From contig CM026570.1 in NCBI GenBank assembly GCA_015143295.1, positions 3,682,047 to 3,746,046 on the forward strand: a stretch of 64,000 bases of DNA. Reading direction: 5' to 3'. Made by a program: the position numbers and the translations under genes. Origin of the DNA: Tetracentron sinense. Its lineage: Eukaryota > Streptophyta > Magnoliopsida > Trochodendrales > Trochodendraceae. Under the pieces are notes generated by a model. It saw nothing but the letters and a program-made list of their open reading frames with translations, did no database searches and was not told where the DNA came from. Shown piece after piece: positions 62,931 to 64,000 of this stretch (position 1 is the first letter of the stretch; every line of letters starts with the position of its first letter).

Positions 62931-64000
62931 ATCAAGTCAGTTGACGTCAATACGAATTAATGCGTTGAGGATTAAGAAATCCAAGCTATGCCCCTTATGC
63001 TCCTTTGAAGGGGAAACTTTATACCATATGTTTTTCGCACGTGAGTTTGCGCATGCTATCTGGTTTGCTTCTGCCCTAGGGTTACACATGCCTTTGCCTG
63101 ATTGTCACTCCATGCATGAGCTTTAGGAAGTCTGTCTGGAGCAATGTTACCTGTTCATCGGTTCGCTCGGTTCGATTTTGGGTTCGCAATTCACCACTCT
63201 AGAGTAAATCCGGTTCGCTAGAGGTAAGATGAGATAATTCGTTTATCAGTTCGCCTACTTCTTTAGTTTGGTTCGCTAGCTTGGTTTGTTTATATAATAT
63301 TAATAATATATATATATTATAAATCGTGTAAATAAAAATATTTAATTTTAAAAAAAAGTATTAAAAAAAAGTTATTTTAGAAAAAAAATTAAAAAATAGG
63401 TTTTAAGGCTGGTTCAGGAACCCAGAGAACAAATTCGCCGAACTCGAAGTATAAATTCGTCAAACTTAAAGAACAAATTCACCGAACTCAAACAAAAAAT
63501 TCACTAAACCCGAACAAAAAGTTCGCCGACCCAAAGCTATTGGGTTCGAGTAGCGGATTCGCTCAATTTCAAGAACTGAAACGAACCGAACCGCGAACTG
63601 GTTCGCACTAGTAGGCAACGAACTAGGTAACCCTGGTCTGGAGAGAGCCCACATCAAGGAGTCTTGTTTCTTTCTTACAACCACAGCTGCACTCGCCTGG
63701 TCTATTTGGAAAAACAAAAATTCTATTATTTTCCAAGGCGTTTGTAAGCCACCGTTGTTAGTAGCTCGACATGCTCTTTCTTTGGTGGCTGAGTCTCTTC
63801 TTCTCTCTGAGAATGTTACTCAGGTACCTCCTCCTCCAATTCCCAGTCAGACAATTCGCTGGATACCTCCTAACCTTGCTTGGGTAAAGGTCAACTGTGA
63901 TGAATCGGCTTCTTTAATCAACTCATTCACTGACATTGGTTTTATTGGTCAGAATCACACTAGGGCTATCTTAGTAGGAGGGAGCCAAGACTTCTCTTGT
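62931..64000 (+). pseudogene. LINE ORF2 3' part, running off the window
   Basis: LCPLCSFEGETLYHMFFA at about 62990-63050 is a zf-RVT motif (CPLC...H). After the hAT-like insert at 63142-63635 the text resumes, from about 63660, as LTTTAALAWSIWKNKNS and then an RNase H-like start, IRWIPPNLAWVKVNCDESA. A stop lies just before the insertion. The right end is beyond the window. Confidence 0.7.
63142..63635. mobile_element. hAT-like element with GGTTCGC repeats inside the LINE
   Basis: The outer ends CAATGTTACCT and AGGTAACCCTG are imperfect inverted repeats. GTCTGGAG flanks both sides (63134-63141, 63636-63643), a perfect 8-bp duplication. The arms contain GGTTCGCTCGGTTCG-type text and its complement around an A+T-rich core. 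It inserted after the LINE. Confidence 0.85.

Overview
This window is nuclear DNA of a flowering plant. The evidence is spliced genes with short exons and A+T-rich GT-AG introns, plant-only protein families (a group VII ERF, a PP2-B F-box protein, a UBC32-type E2), and a dense load of plant transposons. The proteins read as a woody eudicot or magnoliid type, but I cannot name the species. All exon models were assembled by eye from splice sites and frame continuity.

Five protein-coding genes look intact: (1) 1673-5514 (+), a tail-anchored ER ubiquitin-conjugating enzyme of the UBC32/UBE2J type, 306 aa; (2) 8619-9442 (+), a group VII ethylene response factor with an MCGGAI N-degron, 242 aa; (3) 20757-22814 (-), an F-box PP2-B lectin-like protein, 281 aa; (4) 46048-51315 (+), cytosolic ribosomal protein L19, 208 aa; (5) 52765-62416 (+), a predicted plastid TPR-like protein, 269 aa in eight exons. 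They are unrelated housekeeping and stress genes, not a cluster or pathway.

The rest is almost wall-to-wall mobile DNA, much of it with boundaries defined by target-site duplications (TSDs). A near-pristine 4.84 kb gag-only LTR retrotransposon sits in intron 1 of the TPR gene, and its two LTRs differ by one base by eye. Two large LTR-like blocks (31573-35053 and 37672-40597) carry 5-bp TSDs and look like solo LTRs. There are TRIMs at 2557-2913 and 11257-11607, a gutted Copia-like element at 14106-14990, and a 2.28 kb non-autonomous Helitron (28038-30314) whose empty site survives in a nearby duplicate. A smaller Helitron family has copies at 6596-7091 and 35950-36355. A 1.12 kb Mutator-like element with long terminal inverted repeats (TIRs) lies at 42312-43430. 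Many MITEs show 9-bp (Mutator), 8-bp (hAT) or TTA (Harbinger) TSDs, and there are several tRNA-derived SINEs and three LINE remnants.

Region by region: 1-1672 is gene-free upstream DNA. 1673-9442 holds two genes separated by Helitron and MITE DNA. 9443-20756 is a repeat sea with a TRIM, an organelle-like mosaic and a decayed ERF fragment. 20757-22814 is PP2-B. 22815-45500 is nested repeats, including a 1.4 kb segmental duplication with an unidentified coding-like exon. 45500-51315 is RPL19 with a LINE in its 3.3 kb intron. 52765-62416 is the TPR gene, swollen about tenfold by insertions. 62900-64000 is a LINE running off the window.

No bacterial-type system, CRISPR array, rRNA or functional tRNA gene is visible.
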